Part shown: one piece after another, positions 11,090-37,375 of the stretch
Layout of the letters: the number at the start of each line of letters is the position of its first letter
How positions within the stretch are numbered: the stretch's first letter is position 1
Source of the DNA: Schistocephalus solidus
Taxonomy: Eukaryota > Platyhelminthes > Cestoda > Diphyllobothriidea > Diphyllobothriidae
Reading direction: 5' to 3'
NCBI GenBank assembly: GCA_017591395.1
Contig: WEDG01000428.1
Span: forward strand, 62,001-126,000
Length of the DNA: 64,000 bases
Made by a program: the position numbers and the translations under genes
The notes under the pieces: generated by a model
Told to the model about the DNA's origin: nothing
The model's database searches: none
Seen by the model: only the letters and a program-made list of their open reading frames with translations

Positions 11090-11172
11090 TTGGGTTGGAT
11101 TTAAACCCAAAATAATAGGGTCAAGGCTTCAGTACAGCGAACGCTCAAACCACCTGAGCTATGAGGCCCTGA
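11090..11172 (-). repeat. tRNA-like SINE head (family S2)
   Basis: On the minus strand: CATAGCTCAGGTGGTTTGAG (A-box-like), then GTTCGCTGTACTGAAGCC and the degraded B-box GGTTTAAATCC. Related copies are at 12.22, 32.4, 40.9 and 43.5 kb. There is no matching acceptor stem, so it is a tRNA-derived repeat, not a tRNA gene. Confidence 0.65.
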
Positions 11173-12222
11173 CCGAGAACCGTAATTTCAACCGCCTTTG
11201 AGTTAGGTTACCCACTCAGCCTACTTTGGATGTAGAATCCACGAATTCTGATAAAACAGGCTGAAAACTCCAGCCTGGTTTCCTAATCAATCAAGTGAGA
11301 ATCCACAAAGTGCGTACCACGTAGGTTTAATTAAGATATGCTTTGACAAAGTTTAAAGATTTCACTTAATTTTACTGAAAAATTGCTGGAGGTCGGATTT
11401 CATTTAAGCCTTGCCTCTGCTATCGCGAATTCGGATCCCGCTGAGGGCGTAAAATTTTTCAAAATTGCATATTCAGTTTGATTTTTGAAAAGTGATAACC
11501 TTCCAAGTGCACTATTTGGTAAACAAACAATAATAATTTTGCTTTACGCGTTTCCTTTACCCTGGAAAAGGGAAACAATTTCATATCAGAGTGCCTTTTT
11601 AAAAATTCTTGGCCCTATTTTAAGCCAAAGGGGCAGAGATACCAAAGGTAATGTTAAATAAACGTTTTCCGCTTCCATTCCAAATGTTTTATTTTCAACA
11701 AAGTGATTTCAAGTATGCCTCCGTTGACTTTTCCAAAACTTCCTCTAGCCTCTTTAGTCAGGATAAACAATATTTCATCCACCAGTGGCAATGTGTGATA
11801 TCCAATACCATTTTTATTTTGAATACCTTTTTAATTTGGGAACAGTTGCTTTGACAAAGTTGTGAAACTTTGACAGAAATATTTAGTTGACTTAATTCAG
11901 AAGTGCGTAATGTCGATCTTCTTGTTTAGTTCCTACATTCTTTCACTTGCCCGCAGTCTTTTATTTTTTTGTTCATCTCCCGAAGAGTGCAAACGAACCT
12001 ATCGTTATGAAATGCGAGACTTGTGTAGAGCTATCACCCCGGTCGAGAGCCGCTACTCTATCCACCTTTATGTCAAATTAACCGCTCAGCCCTCTGTAAC
12101 TTGTGGAATCCACCAATTCGGATAAAGTAAGCCAACTTTCGCAGTAGTAATTGATCCGTAGTCTATCAGTTAACTACCAGTCTCTCCAGTTAATGTCTGT
12201 TTTTGACCGATTTTAAGAATTT

Positions 12223-12296
12223 TTCTACTAGAGCTACGAGCGTTGGCTGTACTTAAGTCTCTTCCTTGCTGTCATGAGTTTGATGCCCACCGAGGT
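12223..12296 (+). repeat. tRNA-like SINE head (family S2), degraded
   Basis: Shares CGTTGGCTGTACT, CTTCCTTGCTG and CCCACCGAGG-type segments with the better preserved copy at 43.5 kb (minus strand). The A-box half is shortened. Confidence 0.55.
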
Positions 12297-12441
12297 TTTT
12301 GAATATTTCGCTATTGCATCCGATGAACACACAATGACCAAGGCGACCCAATTGCATGGACTGAATTAAAGTTTCACAGTAGACCATACTGACAGCACAG
12401 GTACTAGCTAAAAACCCAGACACGTGTTTTAGTTACCATAC

Positions 12442-12693
12442 GACAGTTCGACCGTCGTAGTCCGACGATGTCCACCATATGCTCCATGGGAAAGTAAAGC
12501 AGGGACGGTGACTTGCGCATGAATTAGTTTAAGTGAAAGTAGCCTTGAGCTGCAGCTACCGCACTCTCTCCTCCTCCCCCACCTGAACCCGGTGTCATGC
12601 CAGAGTCAAGAAGACCGGAGGCGGGAGAGTACGCAGGTGGCTGGCGCGGCTGGGTCCCCTAAGTCCTAGCCGCCCCTAGGCGTGCCACCACAC
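12442..12693 (-). repeat. Retroelement 3' tail (family R1), 5'-truncated copy
   Basis: Reads on the minus strand with its 3' terminus at 12442 (GGTCGAACTGTC) and its 5' break near 12693. The body (including the GCAAGTCACCGTCCCTGC block and the complement of the CTCTCTCCTCCTCCCCCACC segment) matches the copies at 4.06 and 47.27 kb. Confidence 0.75.
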
Positions 12694-14415
12694 GTTCATG
12701 TTCGGCATTTGTTATGGGAGCGCAACCCGAATAACGCCTGTCGTGCCCTAATGTGGCCCCCGTGTTGGTCCAACGCATCTACCACGTGGCCCGTTTAGGG
12801 GGCAAAGTTACCATACACGAAGTACATCAACACAATTAATAAGTTTAGCATATAGGAAGCTTTCCAAAATACCGCTATTCAGTGATCAACATCAGGAATG
12901 ACAGGTGTTTGACGTACATGGCTCGTAACTTGGTCTGATTGATGGTGCACGGCGATTAAATATACCGAACGGAATTTTTAAAGGCTCACTAGGCTTGCTT
13001 TACATTGAACGAACAACGCATTCAGTATTTGGATATGCGAACTTGGTAGAGTGAAGATGTGAATGAAGGAAGATTGAGAAGTCATCTCATCAGACACTTT
13101 GCACAAGTTTTGCGATTTGTTTTGCAACAGAATCATAGAGCGCTTGTGTTTTAGGAATACATTCACAGTACGCATACATTCCAGAGGACGAAAGATGATC
13201 AAAGTTTAGAGCAACACTATACAGTGGCCTGAAAGCTCTTCACCAAGATGTTAACCCATTTACGTCTTCATGTATAGTATTGCCCCACGTTGCGTACCCA
13301 ATAAGATGCATTAATTAACTAACAAGTAAGATGCTATTTGAATGAATATTTCCCGGTCTTATTAGGTTTCATAACTGCAAACCTTTTAATCCGAAGCTAT
13401 CAGTTCTGTGACTTCAAAAAATATAAAGAAGACATAATCGGCCACCATATGTGCACAAACGAACTTTTTCACACATTTTTCTATCCAATATGTTGACCTT
13501 TATAATCGCATCTAAAATAAATGACAAAAGGGTGTTATTTAAACAGTCAATTTTAAGGAGACTTTTATTTCCAGGCAGTCGGAAAGAAGCCTATTCAAAA
13601 GTCGGCATCCTGACGCAGTGGAGTAATCTTGCAATTATTTTGCGATAGTTAATATAACATTGCGACTTAAGCAATCCTTTTGAATGGCAAATGCATCGAA
13701 GCTTTTCGGTAAACACTTTGGGCGATCTGTTTCCTACAGTAGTTGGCACGGTAGATAACCAAACCTTGTAACCAAAGTTTCAACGTAAAGTTTAAAACTT
13801 CGCACAATAGCTGCTATCTGTGAATGTTACTGGAATACATTATGCGTCAGATTTGTAAACTATCGAGTAACTCAAGTTGTCGCAAGATGAGAGTGCGCCT
13901 GGAACAGAACATTGACTATACGCGTAGTAATCATTCTTTTTTTACACATAACAAGAGAAAAAAATGAAATTGATGAATCCATCGACCTCCAAATGTCCAT
14001 CGTAATTAGAGCTCTCACCCATTGATATAGGAATCTGAAATTTACTTCAAACAGTTATTTACATAAATGTATAAACGTGACTTATCGCTCGATCATAGCA
14101 TCGTGAGAGACCTGGAGAGACAGCGTGGGGTTTGGAATGCGATTGCATCACTGGTCTCATCCATGTTGTGTTCACTGTTATTGGGCAATGTTATTTTAAT
14201 CAAAAGGGGGTTAAAAGGCCTCGTCTACCTTTCACTTTAACTGAACTAAACTGAATAGGCGGTTGTAGCCCATCCGAACAGATGGGCGGAATTAGGTAAT
14301 CGGACCTGAACGTTGGCGGCCGGATGACCCGCAAAAACTCAATCTCGTGATGATATGTGGCGGGCTGAATATATTTAAATCTACTTACAGCTTTCGTGGA
14401 AGACTAGAAAAGAGT
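12694..14415. other. AT-rich intergenic DNA, nothing recognised
   Basis: No gene or RNA is seen. Short open frames at 13.0-13.2 and 13.45-13.65 kb have AT-driven composition and no domain. Confidence 0.35.
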
Positions 14416-14432
14416 GTGAGAGAGAGAGAGAG

Positions 14433-17926
<3,494 letters not shown>

Positions 17927-17935
17927 TGAGATCTC

Positions 17936-24752
<6,817 letters not shown>

Positions 24753-24811
24753 ATCAAACCCACAAACACCGCCAACCAATCGCTAAACCGTCCCCGACCT
24801 GACATCAGACA

Positions 24812-24944
24812 TATACATACATACATACACATACTACACATACACATACCACACCACCACACACACATACACATACACACATACATACCACATATCCATA
24901 TATCGAAGAAAGAGAAAGAGAATATATGTATATATATATATATG
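24812..24944 (+). repeat. (ACAT/ACAC)n and (TA)n low-complexity tract
   Basis: Imperfect CATACA/CACACATA repeats, then GA-rich and TA-rich stretches, directly downstream of the tandem array. Confidence 0.85.
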
Positions 24945-25506
24945 GGAGATAACGGAAATGCCGGATAATAAACGCCATGTTCCAGGGATCACATCTTCTT
25001 CCTCTTGTAAACTGCTTCCTGGAACTCGACTGTCCGCTTCTATCAGCAACCTTTTAAAAAATGAATGTCTATCTACAGGACGTCACAGCTGAGTGTATTA
25101 GAATATCTCTCTTACAGTAGACAGCTTGGTTTATATCCACTGTCAAATTTTGAGAACGGCAAGTGTACAGGTTCGTGTATAAGAAACCAAACCGCAAGTG
25201 CATCGGCAGTTTGGGCTCACAATTATTCAAAAACTGGAAAATTTGTTTCAACTGAGAATACACCATTTCGAGCATACATGCCCGCAACGGGCGCGATAAT
25301 ATGTCCTACCGTCATTATTGTGATACCCATCCTCTGTGCTTCAGAACGCAAGTTCACCTGTAACAAGGTCACTTCACCCTCGTCCATATGCGCCGACCTG
25401 CGGCCACTGGACTGACTTCGTCACGGACACACGAGTGCACCCAGACGAGTATGGCAGCTCAAGCCTCACTTTGTGCGAGACAACTTACCTGGCTGCTCGA
25501 CAAGCG
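24945..25506. other. Intergenic DNA, nothing recognised
   Basis: A plus-strand open frame at 25065-25415 has no recognisable domain and no splice or promoter support. I see nothing else. Confidence 0.3.
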
Positions 25507-25740
25507 ATGATGTCCACCGTTCTCCCCACGGAGTGGGCGCAGCACTGGTGGGCGAATCCGTTCATTGTAGGGCAGACTTGTGAAGAACATGCCGCACTCT
25601 ATCCTGCCTCACCCACCTTTGCCCGGCATTAACTCAGAGCAAAGACGCCCGGAGGTTGGCTCGAGCACAATGACTAGCAAAGCCAAAAAACCCGTCTACA
25701 TGTGCCACACACAACCTGACTCCCACAGTATATGCAACAC
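25507..25740 (-). repeat. Retroelement 3' tail (family R1), old diverged copy
   Basis: The plus strand shows GATGATGTCCACCGTTCTCC, then a GCACTCTATCC..CACCC segment, a GACGCCCGGAGG segment and a CACACACAACCTGACTC segment. These are in the same order as at 4.08-4.32 kb but with many substitutions. Confidence 0.55.
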
Positions 25741-25849
25741 CATAAGTAAAAAGGAAGGCTCCTCGTTCGCCGGAATCATGGTTTTATTTATCTGAGCATT
25801 CTAACTCTTATTGGAGTCCACTGTCGGCGATAGAAACGGCATCATTTAC

Positions 25850-26472
25850 AATGTTGAGGAACACCTTGCTATTTATAATCTCCATTTTTGACCGCCAAAT
25901 CGGTCGTTCTCCAAAGTTGATGACCATTCAAACCATCAGACGTCAGTAGTTCTTGAAAGATACTGTCGATATAGTGCGTTCTCGGGGACGTTTTTCCCAT
26001 ACATGACCGTCTGGGTCGACTTCGTCGGCTTATCTAAAAATAAGACCTCATCGCCGAAGTAAATGCTCTTCCATAATGAGGGCCTGTAATCAATGTACAT
26101 CTTAGCAAATAAAAAAACGTTCTCTAATCAGTTTTCTACTTAAAAACGGCTTGATTGTGGCATTTGCCTGGTGCATTTCAAAGTCCAGCATCATTTTCAT
26201 AAACAAAATTGGCAGATGTTTCCTGTGAATGGTCTCAATGGGCATATAATGATACTTTTTAGTGTACAACGAATAAAATCGTCGTCCTGCTTATTTGTGG
26301 ACCGTTTTGGTCCACCCTGCTTACTTCTAGGCACGGTTCGATCATTAAGAATGCGCCACAGAGTGACCTCACTTATATCGAAAATAATAGCTAAAGACTC
26401 ACGCGGAACTCCTTCTGCTGCAAGTTTCCGTGTTCGTTCATAGTCAACCGAAGATAGGTATTGTCTAGACAT
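25850..26472 (-). pseudogene. Tc1/mariner-type transposase remnant
   Basis: An ATG at 26470-26472 opens a frame reading MSRQYLSSVDYERTRKLAAE and then EGVPRESLAIIFDISEVTLW. This is a helix-turn-helix DNA-binding head of the kind found in Tc1/mariner and IS630 transposases. Further along the minus strand, after frameshifts, come SRKLIRERF, then FAKMYIDYRPSLWKSIYFGD followed by E. This matches the block that holds the first catalytic Asp (usually FSDE). Next is a TVMYGKNVP segment. The later catalytic Asp residues are not found, so the C-terminal part is deleted or decayed. A full transposase of this type is about 340 residues. No terminal inverted repeats could be fixed by eye. Confidence 0.6.
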
Positions 26473-26507
26473 CTTTCTCGTACGAGTGACAGAGAAAAAA
26501 GACGGCG

Positions 26508-26614
26508 TGTCGCGTCTTGTCGTGTATTTGCTTGTATACAGTCTCAATTATCGGTGTGGTATACAAAATACCCTCACACAACTTAATTTCTGCGTTTTGG
26601 GCACAAGACGCGAC
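26508..26614. repeat. Inverted repeat, 12-13 base arms
   Basis: GTCGCGTCTTGT at about 26510-26521 has its inverted partner ACAAGACGCGAC at about 26603-26614, with roughly 80 bases between. It lies just upstream of the transposase remnant and could be a piece of its terminal repeat or a hairpin. Confidence 0.6.
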
Positions 26615-26699
26615 AAATTTGCAAAAGTGAATTTTTAAAACTAAATCCGTCCGCGTTATCCCGAAAACAATGCGATTTCTCATATCTCCATTTACCTGA

Positions 26700-27894
26700 T
26701 TTTCGTTAACGCAAGCTCACATTTTCTGTTCTGTCAAAGGATATATTTTTTTATTTTTCTAGCTTATATTAATATTCGCTTACAGTAAAACGCAAACAAA
26801 CAGAAATGTTTGGTCCGGAAGGTGCAATAGCGTAGGTAAAAGCCTGGAAAACAGGAAACGTTGGATTTGGCCCCATTTTGCCTTCAATAAGGAGAACTGA
26901 AATGAACTCTTCTGTAGTAAGTAGCTTCTTATGCCTTAACTCAGTACAACAAACAAAATTAACAACCTCAAATTTTGGGCATGACATTTCGTGAGTTAGG
27001 CGATCTACTGTAAGTTGCGCAGGACTTAGTGCTCTTCCGTTATTAGCGTCCTAAATTCACCGTCCGGAATGCCCGGGAAAAATTCCGTCTTTGGATGCTT
27101 GACTTATTTACTGATATCTGCTGGTAACATTTTTTGGTCCCGATCGCCTGTCTGCACTCGCCCATGCCCCCTTCAAAGAACGGAAGTCAGAGGTTAATTA
27201 ACTTACCTCGCAAACCTCTCTTCCAAATTAATTAACTCCCGATAAACAAATTATGGAACCTACTGGGTACCCAGTTAGGCTGTCAAGTGGCCACCCCAGA
27301 GGAGGCAGGTACACAACCGAAATTCTAAATTAAGAAAAGCTCGAGTCGCCGAGGCAACGCGGTCCTGTAGAAGACGAGTTCACTGGGCCAGGGTCGTGGG
27401 GTCAGAAGGACCAATCAACATGCGTGCTCGGCTGACAGGCCCAGGCTTTTGCGCGCATGGTGTGCACGCACACCCACGCGCACTGGTGCTGCTGACGCTA
27501 CCAGGATCGCCTACCTCCCCCTGCGCACGTGTCCGCCCGTTCGCAAGTGCGAGCGAGCGTCGGTCTGTCTGTCTATCCATCACTGCTCAGGGGAAAATGT
27601 CTCGTCCACGCAGCCTACTTGTCATTTCAATGAAATAGTCCAGCACCATCGCCAACCAGAACCCATCGGCCTGTCAGCAAATGTGTCTTCCGGCCTTCTG
27701 TACTCAACTGTTACCCTGGTTTCCGTATCTGTCACGGCCGCGCACGTTCTGATAAAAGTAGAATGGCCCTCCAAGCCACTCGGGACTCATTATCTTCCCT
27801 TCCCTCCAGCCCCTGTGCGACGACGAAGTCGGATATCCATTCGAGGGCCTCTGCAGGCATCTCAGGCGGTAAGCCAAGGGCCAACTTGGTCAAA
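26700..27894 (+). promoter_or_regulatory. 5' flank and probable 5' UTR of the TRIM9-like gene
   Basis: The first half is AT-rich, and the last ~500 bases (from about 27380) are distinctly GC-rich with many CpG dinucleotides, as expected near a transcription start. No TATA box or transcription start can be fixed by eye. An in-frame ATG at 27763 lies upstream of the preferred start at 27895. Confidence 0.35.
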
Positions 27895-29055
27895 ATGGAT
27901 CCAGAACTGCGCTGTCCCTCCTGTTCACGTTACTTTCTCAGCCCTATTTTACTACCCTGTGGACACTCTCTCTGCACTTCCTGCGCCATGACCACCCTTG
28001 TCACGCTGTCCGACGTCAATGTCACTGCAGCTATCCAGGCCACGATTTCGGCCAACGAGACTGCTCTGGCTCAACATAAGGGTGGCCAGACCCTGACCAC
28101 GCGACCTACCACCACCTACGAGGTGGTTGTGCATCGCGAGGAGCCGCCAGACAACCTCATCTCCACATCGATTGGCCCCGAAGGGGGCAGCAGTTCCACC
28201 ATGAGCGGCACGAACTCCAGCCATGGGACGGACTCCGATCAGCAGAGCGTCCTCAGCGAGACGGATTCAGGTGTGGTGATGAGCAGTAGACCAGCGACTT
28301 ACGCCGGTCGACTGCCAACTATCATCTGCCCCAGTGCGATTGGATTTTCTCAGGTAACTCCGCCGGCACTCATTCCGGCCTATGTTATGAACAGCATAAC
28401 CCATGGCCTTCCCTGCCCCCTCTGCCACCGGATTGTTGCCCTGCTGGATGAGAAGGGAGTCACCCAGTTGCCCCGAAATACGGCTCTCGAACGCGTCCTT
28501 GTCAAATTAGTGGGCGAGGAGGCTTCAAAAGTCACCGTCAGCAGTGGCAGTGGTGGCGGTGGTGGCGAGGCTGTCTCCGACACCGCAGTTCGCCTCGAGG
28601 TACCCATCTGTCAGCTCTGTGATGAACCCGATCCCCTCAACCTCGATCCCTTGTCCATTGGGGGTGCGCGGTCTGTGCGGCTGGGCGACTTGGCTGCTAA
28701 CGCGGCCCAGGGCACGCCGGCCATAATTTGGTGTGAACAGTGCGGTATCTTCTACTGTGAGGAGTGCCGGGACAGGTGTCATCCTCAGAAGGGCCCCCTG
28801 CTGAAACACACCCTCCACACAGCTCTGCGGGGGGCTGAAATTGTGCGTCAGAAACGTCAGAACAAACTTCCCGCTTGTCCTGCTCATCCGCATGAAGCGG
28901 CCTCACAGTTCTGCCTGGCTTGCCGGGTCGCCGTCTGCAACGAATGCATCATTAACGATCCTGGCCAGCTCATGTGCGTACGTAGCCCCAACAAGTATGG
29001 ACAGCATGTAAAACAGGAGCTGCAATCACTGCAGACCTTCTGCAAGACTAAGAAG
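27895..29055 (+). CDS. TRIM9/TRIM67-like E3 ubiquitin ligase, first coding exon (387 codons)
   Basis: The start chosen is ATG 27895 (context AAAATGG), which places the RING at residue 7 as is usual for TRIM9. An in-frame ATG at 27763 would add 44 residues. The RING is split. Cys7, Cys10, Cys22, His24, Cys27 and Cys30 (CPSCSRYF, LPCGHSLCTSC) are followed by a ~143-residue Ser/Thr-rich insert, and the last pair is CPLCH at Cys174/Cys177. B-box 1 is Cys239/Cys242, then Cys280-His305 (WCEQCGIFYCEECRDRCHP). B-box 2 is Cys328 to Cys351 (CPAHPHEAASQFCLACRVAV), ending near His371. The split RING with CPxCHR and the double B-box match TRIM9/TRIM67 (MADD-2 in nematodes), ubiquitin ligases of the netrin/DCC axon-guidance pathway. 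The exon ends in phase 0 at AAG|GTGAG. The coiled coil, COS box, FN3 and SPRY parts must lie in later exons, which I do not see here. Confidence 0.8.
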
Positions 29056-29061
29056 GTGAGA
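29056..29061 (+). other. Splice donor after the TRIM9-like exon
   Basis: AAG|GTGAGA fits the donor consensus closely and falls where similarity to TRIM9 stops. The frame beyond it stays open to 29136 only with non-homologous, AT-rich residues, so translation through the donor is unlikely. Confidence 0.75.
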
Positions 29062-31764
29062 CCTTTTGTTCTCTTCAACATATGTGATTATACAATCGGG
29101 TTTATGCATCCACGTCACCCAAACCGATCAAAATAATCAAGTCAAACAAAATCGTTGACTTTAGACCGTTTTAAGAGACAATTATAAATATTCCTTCAAG
29201 TTATCCATCCTGAAGATTACAGTCACGAACAACCGGTTTAGTGCATTTCATGTCGTACAGATTATTTGATAAAGTCCACCCGAAGAAAAATGGCGGAGGC
29301 CGATTAAAGGTCTTCATTTTTTAGCCGGCTGAAGTCACCGTGCAAAATCCTGTTCCTCTCCAAATTTTCAAGCCCTTAAGTTTTGTCTGCACCTTTTATT
29401 GTGCCAAGACACATTCACCTCTGATCGTAAGACTTGTACACAGCCCCTGAAGTGCCATGGCCAAAGTTCAAGCCCCATGAATGAACCGAAATGCCCAAAC
29501 GATCACTGTCAAGCTAGGCGACCTGTAGCCAAGATTGGCTTTGCCACACGTCATGGTGTAGCAGTAAGTAATACCCCGCCTGATCCTAACCTAGTGGGAA
29601 GCTAGACAAACAAATCGCACCAGTCTGACGCTGTCTCTCGGTGTTTGACCACTTCGCAACCCCGGCCTGTTAGAAAGCTTCTGTCTGCCGTTAATTTAGG
29701 ACAGATTCACATAATTTGTTACTTGTGAGCTGAACGAGACCGACCGCGCAAACACACGTACCCTAGCACGCAAACGCAATTTAAAAGTGCCGACCGTCTG
29801 AAAATATGTTTGCGAGAGCACTCTCTCTCTCTCTCGCTCTTTCTTTCCCTGTCAACCCGCACATGTGACAACAGTCACCTCAAGGACGGAGCTGAGTCGA
29901 AGGCCGGAACCACCCTTTTATTTACCCGAGCACTCATACTCGCTAGGGGACTCGTCAGCAGAGACCATGAAAAAACCACCACCACCACCACGACCACCAC
30001 CGACGACGGTGACGACAGATAAGCGGGGTTTGGCATGCCTACATGCGTGTCAGTCGCGTGCGTATGTGGCTGAAAAGGAGGTCGCAGCCGCTGACAGGGC
30101 GGCTGAAATGCGTCGTGCTAGTGGACATGGGTGAAAATGGGGTGACTTCAGTCAGGTTTCGTTTGATCCACTTTGTCATTGATCTTCCTCCTTTTTCCTG
30201 AGCTATGTAAGTAGAGGAGCGATTGCGGCATGAAATCTGAAAAGGAGTACAATATATGCCCGCCTCCGAGTTCTTCATAGTACCTATTCCTTGTTGACTG
30301 GTGATGCAAAAAGACCAGGCTGTCTGAGTTTGATCCTCCTAGTCCTTGCAGAGCTATTGTACTTTTTCTAGGGAGTGCCGACACAGTTTCGCCTGTGTAC
30401 CTATACAGATGCCATAACCGTAAAGGGGTTTTTATGTACCGATTGTCTCTCAGTGCCTGAGACGCTGGGTTGGTCTTCCTCCACAGGATTACTCATCACG
30501 TCACATCAATCTGCCAGTGACATTTAATTTCCCGCAAGGTGCCCATCCGGTCAGTTAATTGGTTTCTCATTAAAGGGTTTTAGATAGACGTCTACACAGA
30601 GCCCAATTTCCTGTGCCCAACGTGAACATATATGGGACCAGCTGTACCCAGACGACAAGGGTCTACTTACATCGCATTTCAGTAGTGGTGATGCCTCTAC
30701 GACATTTCCCTCCAAGATGCCACCATTGTACTTTGTCTGTTTACCTGATTCAGCCGTTGCATACCAGCGCAGCTTCGTCCTTTAACGGTTGAAGCCAATC
30801 ACATATTGACCTTGATATTTCGTCCTCCCTCGTGTACTTAAACAAGCCCGCGACATGAACAGAAACAACAGCGTCGGTCTCTGATTAGTTCGAATTCTAC
30901 CTGTTGTAGGGGGCATCTGGTTGTGAGGCATAACTGCATCAACTGCTGCTACAATTGAAAATTGACTACAAACCCAAACGCGCGATTTTTCAGAAACAGG
31001 CGGCTCCCGATGTGGAGAGGCTGAAAGGCGTTGGATGTGCTTATATATATGTGTGTATACGAGCAGAAGAGCGAAAAGGATTTGGAATGTGAATTTGCGC
31101 TGTAGGAAAATAAGTGTGACTGAATGAAACTATGCGTCTAGGAGTCTTGCGGTCAGTGCGGGACAAGTGAGCACCACTTGGGCCAATGTTAGACCTTAGC
31201 TGTCTACTTTAATCCGGTTAGCACTAGTATTTATCGCAATTGCTATATTAGCTGAAGCACACGAACCCAATGTACTTGGCTATGTTTGCATGAATTAATG
31301 GGTGCCTGCCTGCGGGTTGAGATAGGGCAGAATGGGCCATTCTACTGCATACCGACACCGGCACGTTGTCTGCTATAAGCCAGCCTGCAGCCTCACATTA
31401 TTAATATCATTATAACATTATATTATTAATAACATTATGAATAACTAATTACAAATATTTCGGGATATTCCTGAAGAGTTTTATTTTCTAGTCGTATGCC
31501 GAATGGACTCCATCCACCCTTGTAATTACTGTCGTAGGGCGTGGTATTCAGCTCGGTTCTGCAGTAAAGGAGAAATTTGTTTTGAGGTAGTTGCTGTTCG
31601 AGACGGCTGCCCCGATTCACCTGCACCGCCCTAAGTTCACTTCTATTTTTTCGACCAACATACTTTGCAACCTCGCATGTGGACAAAAGGTTGACAGTGC
31701 TTTGGAAAAATTCATATCTACTTTCTTGCATTATATTCATCATCATCATCATATATATAAATGA
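29062..31764 (+). other. Probable intron 1 of the TRIM9-like gene; no exon recognised
   Basis: Low-complexity stretches (CT at 29820-29836, CCA/ACC at 29973-29997, AT at 31.04 kb) and short open frames only. Nothing resembles the coiled-coil, FN3 or SPRY parts expected next in the gene. Confidence 0.35.
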
Positions 31765-32010
31765 TGGTAGCGAAGCGCACATCGATCGTGTCACGAGATA
31801 TAATCGTCTCACGTTCGAACCCCGCCAACAATCGAACAACAGCGAATATCATACGTAGAATAACATTTGCCAACACGGGAAAGGAAGACTGGAATGGCCA
31901 TTTCTGCCTTACTGCTCATCATCAGCTAGTCACGCCCCACAAATGCAATTCGAACCAGGGATCTTTAGTCATTGATTCCAAAGCTCTACCATGTGCTCGT
32001 TGTCCTGTCG
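31765..32010 (-). repeat. tRNA-like SINE (family S1), minus strand, older copy
   Basis: On the minus strand the head has CATGGTAGAGC and the B-box-like CTGGTTCGAATTG. The body follows (GCTGATGATGAGCAG, AGAAATGGCCATTCCAGTCT), and then a diverged tail with GTTGGCGGGGTTCGAACG. Confidence 0.65.
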
Positions 32011-32424
32011 GTTGGAATAGACAATTTTTATTATGAAAACAAAGGCTCACGGATCGCCTTGTGGGATCTACGCATCCCTTTGTGTACAGTGCGAAATCTA
32101 GAGTCCGTAGGCAACTGCGCAGTGACAAGTAATATATGCAGAAAAATGGCTTTCGGTTCAAGGATAAAAGAGCCTGAATCACATTGTCTATGCTACACAC
32201 CTGTGGTCGGGTATGGCTGTCTGATGACGGCTTATATGTCTTTGCTAATACTTTTTTGTGCACAATGGTATGAACAGGTTCTGTTCTTTGATTCGCGAAC
32301 TACTCTTCCCTAATAAATTGCAGATGAAATAACTCGTGGAATTCTAAATTAAGATGTCGGCTAGAAAGTATTACTTACATAGGGTGGCAATATTGACTGT
32401 CGGTTTTCTGAATGTGTGCCTTTC

Positions 32425-32535
32425 CAGCCCAGTAAAATCTCACTGGCTAGAAAATGACCCATTTGTGAAAACCTCCGTGGTCTCGGTGGGCTTCAAACTC
32501 GTGACAGCAAAGGCAAGAGTACTGCTATCGCTTTA
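32425..32535 (-). repeat. tRNA-like SINE head (family S2)
   Basis: The minus strand shows GTTGTTAAAGCG, AGTACTCTTGCC, GCTGTCACGAG and TTTGAAGCCCACCGAG, in the order seen at 43.5 and 12.25 kb. The B-box is decayed. Confidence 0.55.
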
Positions 32536-37302
<4,767 letters not shown>

Positions 37303-37360
<58 letters not shown>

Positions 37361-37375
37361 CTATCTATCTATCTT
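37303..37375 (+). repeat. (CT)n followed by (ATCT)n microsatellite
   Basis: About 35 bases of CT dinucleotides run into about 37 bases of CTAT tetranucleotides. Confidence 0.95.

Noticed and set aside
28380..29081. Minus-strand open frames opposite the TRIM exon
   Set aside because: Shadows of the RING/B-box coding sequence, with no independent support.
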